Shown here: positions 60,650 to 64,000 of the stretch, in pieces
Numbering within the stretch: position 1 is the first letter of the stretch
Layout of the letters: each line of letters begins with the position of its first letter
Made by a program: the position numbers and the translations under genes
Notes under the pieces: generated by a model
The model's database searches: none
Seen by the model: only the letters and a program-made list of their open reading frames with translations
What the model was told of the DNA's origin: nothing
NCBI GenBank assembly: GCA_003214615.1
Contig: QCLK01000002.1
Coordinates: 140,903-204,902, forward strand
Length of the DNA stretch: 64,000 nt
Source of the DNA: Pelagibacteraceae bacterium AG-414-E02
Lineage (GTDB): Bacteria > Pseudomonadota > Alphaproteobacteria > Pelagibacterales > Pelagibacteraceae
Direction: 5' to 3'

Positions 60650-62569
60650 ATGATAAAAAAAACCTTGCTTGATCAAATTAAGTATCCTGCTGATCTAAGA
60701 AAATTAAAAAAAGAAGAACTAAAACAATTTGCCAAAGAACTTAGGGAAGAGTTAATCGATGTTGTTTCTACTACTGGAGGACATTTGGGTGCTGGCTTAG
60801 GTGTAGTAGAGCTAACTGTAGCACTACATTATGTATTTAATACACCAAAAGACAAGCTTGTTTGGGATGTTGGACACCAAGCTTATCCTCATAAAATAAT
60901 TACTGGACGTAGAGATAATATTAGAACTTTGAGAAAAGGTGGAGGCCTGTCTGGTTTTACAAAAAGATCAGAAAGTGAATATGATCCTTTTGGAGCAGCA
61001 CATAGCTCTACTTCAATTTCCTCAACTTTAGGAATAGCTGTAGCAAATAGTTTATCTAATAATTTTAATCACGTTATTGCAGTAATAGGTGATGGTGCTA
61101 TGAGCGCTGGTATGGCTTATGAAGCCATGAATAATGCTGGAGCAATGAAATCTAAATTAATTGTAATTTTAAATGATAACGACATGTCTATTGCACGTCC
61201 CGTTGGTGCTATGAGTTCATATTTAGCAAGATTATTATCAGGAAGAACTTATTTTAGTTTTAGAGAAACCATAAAATACATTACTTCTGTATTTTCAAAA
61301 AGATTTAAAGATAAAGCAAGCAAAGCTGAAGTATTTTTAAGAGATATGGTTTCGGGCGGTACACTTTTTAATGAATTAGGTTTTTACTATGTCGGACCAA
61401 TTGATGGGCATAATTTAGATAGCTTAATTCCAGTTTTAAATAATGTTAAAAATTCAAAATATGAAGGACCAATTTTAATTCATACAGTTACAAAAAAGGG
61501 CAAAGGATATAAGCCAGCTGAAGATTCCAGAGATAAGTACCACGGTGTAAGTAAATTTGATGTTGTAACTGGAGAACAATCTAAGTCTAAAACAAACATA
61601 CCGTCCTATACCAAAGTATTTGCAGATACCCTAGTTAAACACGCCGAAAATGATACTAAAATTGTAGGAATTACTGGAGCTATGCCATCAGGAACCGGTA
61701 TGGATATTTTTGGAAAAAAATTTCCAGACAGAATGTTTGATGTTGGTATTGCTGAACAACATGCAGTAACATTTGCTGCAGGTTTGGCTACCGAAGGTTA
61801 CAGGCCTTTTGTAGCAATTTATTCTACTTTTCTTCAAAGAGCATATGACCAAGTAGTGCATGACGTCGCTATACAAAGCCTCCCAGTTAGGTTTGCAATT
61901 GATAGAGCGGGATTAGTTGGAGCTGATGGCCCTACACATGCAGGAGCTTTTGATATTACATATTTATCTACTTTACCTAATTTTGTAGTAATGGCTGCTA
62001 GTGATGAAACCGAGCTTGTTAGAATGATTAATACTGCAGTGAATATTAACGACAAACCCTGTGCCTTTAGATATCCCAGAGGTAATGGTCTAGGAATGGA
62101 ACTTCCTAAAATTAATGAAATTTTAGAGTTAGGAAAAGGTAAAATTATTAAAGAAGGAAACAAAGTTGCAATTTTAAACTTTGGAGCAAGATTACAAGAG
62201 TGTATAAAAGCTGCAAAAAATTTAGATAGCAAAGGAATCTCTACAACAATTGCTGATGCACGATTTGCAAAACCATTAGATTCTAAATTAATAATAGACC
62301 TATGTTTACATCATGAAGTTTTGATAACGATTGAAGAAGGATCAATAGGTGGATTTGGCTCACATGTTTTCCAATTGCTTTCGGAAAGAGGTATTTTTGA
62401 TAAAGGTTTAAAAATTAGATCAATGATTTTGCCTGATCAATTTATTGATCAAGATACCCCAGAGAATATGTACAAAACAGCTGGTCTTAATGCAAATTCA
62501 ATTGAACAAAAAGCACTCGATGCTCTCAAATCAAATATTGTTATACCTAAAACTAAACAATTTAGTTAG
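60650..62569 (+). CDS. dxs: 1-deoxy-D-xylulose-5-phosphate synthase
   Basis: First enzyme of the MEP isoprenoid pathway. Thiamine-diphosphate motifs: [21 protein letters not shown], the GDG motif in [35 protein letters not shown] with the catalytic Glu, and [19 protein letters not shown]. 639 residues, full length. The stop lies 4 bases from the converging aroC stop, within a short palindrome (GTGG-TTCAA-CCAC at 62569-62581) that has no T-tract. Confidence 0.98.
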   Translation: MIKKTLLDQIKYPADLRKLKKEELKQFAKELREELIDVVSTTGGHLGAGLGVVELTVALHYVFNTPKDKLVWDVGHQAYPHKIITGRRDNIRTLRKGGGLSGFTKRSESEYDPFGAAHSSTSISSTLGIAVANSLSNNFNHVIAVIGDGAMSAGMAYEAMNNAGAMKSKLIVILNDNDMSIARPVGAMSSYLARLLSGRTYFSFRETIKYITSVFSKRFKDKASKAEVFLRDMVSGGTLFNELGFYYVGPIDGHNLDSLIPVLNNVKNSKYEGPILIHTVTKKGKGYKPAEDSRDKYHGVSKFDVVTGEQSKSKTNIPSYTKVFADTLVKHAENDTKIVGITGAMPSGTGMDIFGKKFPDRMFDVGIAEQHAVTFAAGLATEGYRPFVAIYSTFLQRAYDQVVHDVAIQSLPVRFAIDRAGLVGADGPTHAGAFDITYLSTLPNFVVMAASDETELVRMINTAVNINDKPCAFRYPRGNGLGMELPKINEILELGKGKIIKEGNKVAILNFGARLQECIKAAKNLDSKGISTTIADARFAKPLDSKLIIDLCLHHEVLITIEEGSIGGFGSHVFQLLSERGIFDKGLKIRSMILPDQFIDQDTPENMYKTAGLNANSIEQKALDALKSNIVIPKTKQFS

Positions 62570-62573
62570 TGGT

Positions 62574-63656
62574 TCAACCACACTGTGCTCGGTTTAATAG
62601 GTAATGATCTAACAAAACGCAAGACATCATCGCTTCACCAATTGGTACAGCTCTGATTCCTACACAAGGATCGTGCCTACCTTTAACAGATATATTTGTA
62701 TTTTTTCCTTTTTTATCAATTGTTTTTCTGTTGATCAAAATTGACGAGGTAGGTTTTACAGCAAATGAGGCTACAATTTCTTGACCAGAAGATATTCCTC
62801 CTAATATTCCTCCTGCATTATTGGATTTAAATTTTGTCTTACCTTTAACATTTCTAATTTCATCAGAATTTTCAATTCCATTTAAAAATGCTGCACTCAT
62901 TCCAGCTCCTATATTTACACCTTTGACAGCATTAATGCTCATCAACGCACTTGCAAGATCTGAATCTAGCTTTGAATAAATGGGAGCACCTAAACCCGCT
63001 GGTATACCAGATGCTCTTAATTCGATAATTGCACCACATGACGAACCAGCTTTCCTTATGGAAAGTAAATATTTTTCCCAAAGTTTGACTGATTTTTTAT
63101 CTGGACAAAAAAACGGATTTTTTCTTATTACTTTTTCGTTCCAATTATTTTTGTTACAACCCAATAAACCTAGTTGTATAACCCCTCCAACGATTTTAAA
63201 TTTTTTTCCTACCAACTTATTAAGGGCAGTTTTAGCTATTGCACCTGCTGCTACGCGCGCAGCTGTTTCTCTTGCAGATTGTCTTCCACCACCACGATAA
63301 TCTCTTATTCCATATTTTAAAAGATAAGTATAATCGGCGTGACCTGGTCTAAATTTATTTTTAATAGTTTCGTAATCTCTAGATCTTGCATCTTCATTAT
63401 AAATAATCATAGAAATGGGTGTGCCCGTGGTTTTTCCTTGAAACACACCAGATAAAATTTCTACTTTGTCAGATTCTTTTCTTTGAGATGTGAATTTTGA
63501 TTTCCCTGGACGCCTTCTATCCATATCTACCTGTATTTGTTTTTCAGATAAGGCAATATTAGGAGGGCAACCATCGACCACACAGCCAATGGCAGGACCA
63601 TGAGATTCTCCCCATGTTGTAAAACGAAATATCTTTCCAAAAGTGTTAAATGACAT
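62574..63656 (-). CDS. aroC: Chorismate synthase
   Basis: FMN-dependent final step of the shikimate pathway. [71 protein letters not shown] and [11 protein letters not shown] are the standard blocks. 360 residues. It diverges from pdxH across 34 bases, the likely promoter region for both. Confidence 0.98.
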   Translation of the reverse strand: MSFNTFGKIFRFTTWGESHGPAIGCVVDGCPPNIALSEKQIQVDMDRRRPGKSKFTSQRKESDKVEILSGVFQGKTTGTPISMIIYNEDARSRDYETIKNKFRPGHADYTYLLKYGIRDYRGGGRQSARETAARVAAGAIAKTALNKLVGKKFKIVGGVIQLGLLGCNKNNWNEKVIRKNPFFCPDKKSVKLWEKYLLSIRKAGSSCGAIIELRASGIPAGLGAPIYSKLDSDLASALMSINAVKGVNIGAGMSAAFLNGIENSDEIRNVKGKTKFKSNNAGGILGGISSGQEIVASFAVKPTSSILINRKTIDKKGKNTNISVKGRHDPCVGIRAVPIGEAMMSCVLLDHYLLNRAQCG

Positions 63657-63690
63657 TAGATTATATTATATAGAATATTTTGACTATTTT

Positions 63691-64000
63691 ATGAATCAAA
63701 AAAACTCACTAGGTCTGGACTTTTGTTTTAAGGATTTAGATGATCCTTTAGAATTATTTAAGATTTGGATGTCTGAGGCTGAAAAAAAGGAGATAAATGA
63801 TCCAAATGCTCTATCTTTGGCCACAACGAACAATAACAATGAACCCAAAGTAAGGGTGGTTCTTTTAAAAGGATTAAGCGATAAAGGATTCGTTTTTTAT
63901 ACGAATTTAAATAGCCCAAAAAGTAAAGATATTACGAAAAATCCAAAAGCGGAGATGTGCTTTCACTGGAAAAGTCTTCAAAGGCAAGTAAGAGTTTCTG
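63691..64000 (+). CDS. pdxH: Pyridoxamine 5'-phosphate oxidase, N-terminal part (runs off the window)
   Basis: 103 codons of an FMN enzyme making pyridoxal phosphate. The segments DDPLELFKIWMSEAEKKEINDPNALSLATTN, RVVLLKGLSDKGFVFYTN, SPKSKDITKNPKAEMCFHWKSLQRQVRV match the PdxH N-terminus, including the R-x-V-L-L-K and F-Y-T-N FMN-site strands. The frame is open to the window edge. The ATG at 63691 is 34 bases from the divergent aroC start. Confidence 0.95.
   Translation, partial: MNQKNSLGLDFCFKDLDDPLELFKIWMSEAEKKEINDPNALSLATTNNNNEPKVRVVLLKGLSDKGFVFYTNLNSPKSKDITKNPKAEMCFHWKSLQRQVRVS

Noticed and set aside
62569..62581. GTGG-TTCAA-CCAC palindrome between dxs and aroC as a bidirectional terminator
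   Set aside because: The stem is only four strong pairs, it overlaps both stop codons and has no T-tract on either side.

Overview
The window is strongly AT-rich, lysine- and asparagine-rich coding DNA with almost no intergenic space. Gene order and families fit a streamlined free-living alphaproteobacterium of the Pelagibacterales (SAR11) kind. Supporting features are TrcR/DUF1013, the alphaproteobacterial order tkt-gap-pgk-class I aldolase-thiE, DUF4164-zapA, lpxC-bamD-ligA, yebC-ruvC-tol-pal and a folP with the alphaproteobacterial N-terminal extension. Subclade cannot be assigned by eye. No rRNA, CRISPR array, insertion sequence or recognisable prophage was seen, and no stretch over 300 bases lacks a gene.

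Layout. 1-12830 is the division and cell wall (dcw) cluster: end of ftsI, a fused murE-murF, mraY, murD, ftsW, murG, murC, murB, ddl, ftsQ, ftsA. It runs straight into lpxC, bamD and ligA (to 16772). Neither ftsZ (expected after ftsA) nor recN (expected before ligA) is at its usual place. 16765-23807 holds a Xaa-Pro aminopeptidase, a UvrD-type helicase, an AsmA-like protein with an unusual N-terminal repeat, fumC and a tiny membrane protein. 23850-27748 is an accessory patch: a lipoprotein, two methyltransferases, an acyl carrier protein and an acetyltransferase-like protein. It ends at the initiator tRNA.

27781-36684 is one long minus-strand run in the order tkt, gap, pgk, fba, thiE, efp, suhB, rpmE, trcR, purE, rpsU, tRNA-fMet. 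The rpsU gene can only start at a non-canonical codon. 36745-40117 is a plus-strand run: DUF4164, zapA, 5-formyl-THF cyclo-ligase, a YmdB-like phosphoesterase, yebC, and a RuvC-fold nuclease without ruvA or ruvB. 40180-45089 is tol-pal, with the only strong intrinsic terminator I found, directly after pal. 45073-52596 holds tilS, ftsH, folP, glmM, thiD and purA. rpoH and rluD follow on the minus strand.

54570-58548 is a second accessory patch abutting tRNA-Arg(UCG): a B12-type radical SAM enzyme, a GT17-like glycosyltransferase and an ABC-2 exporter. The window closes with tsaC, xseB, ispA, dxs, aroC and the start of pdxH. Most of the window is core envelope synthesis, division, central carbon and cofactor metabolism. 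The likeliest places for new biology are the two small glycan or lipid modification patches, the RuvC-like gene standing in for ruvCAB, the 14-residue repeat of the AsmA-like protein and the rpsU start.
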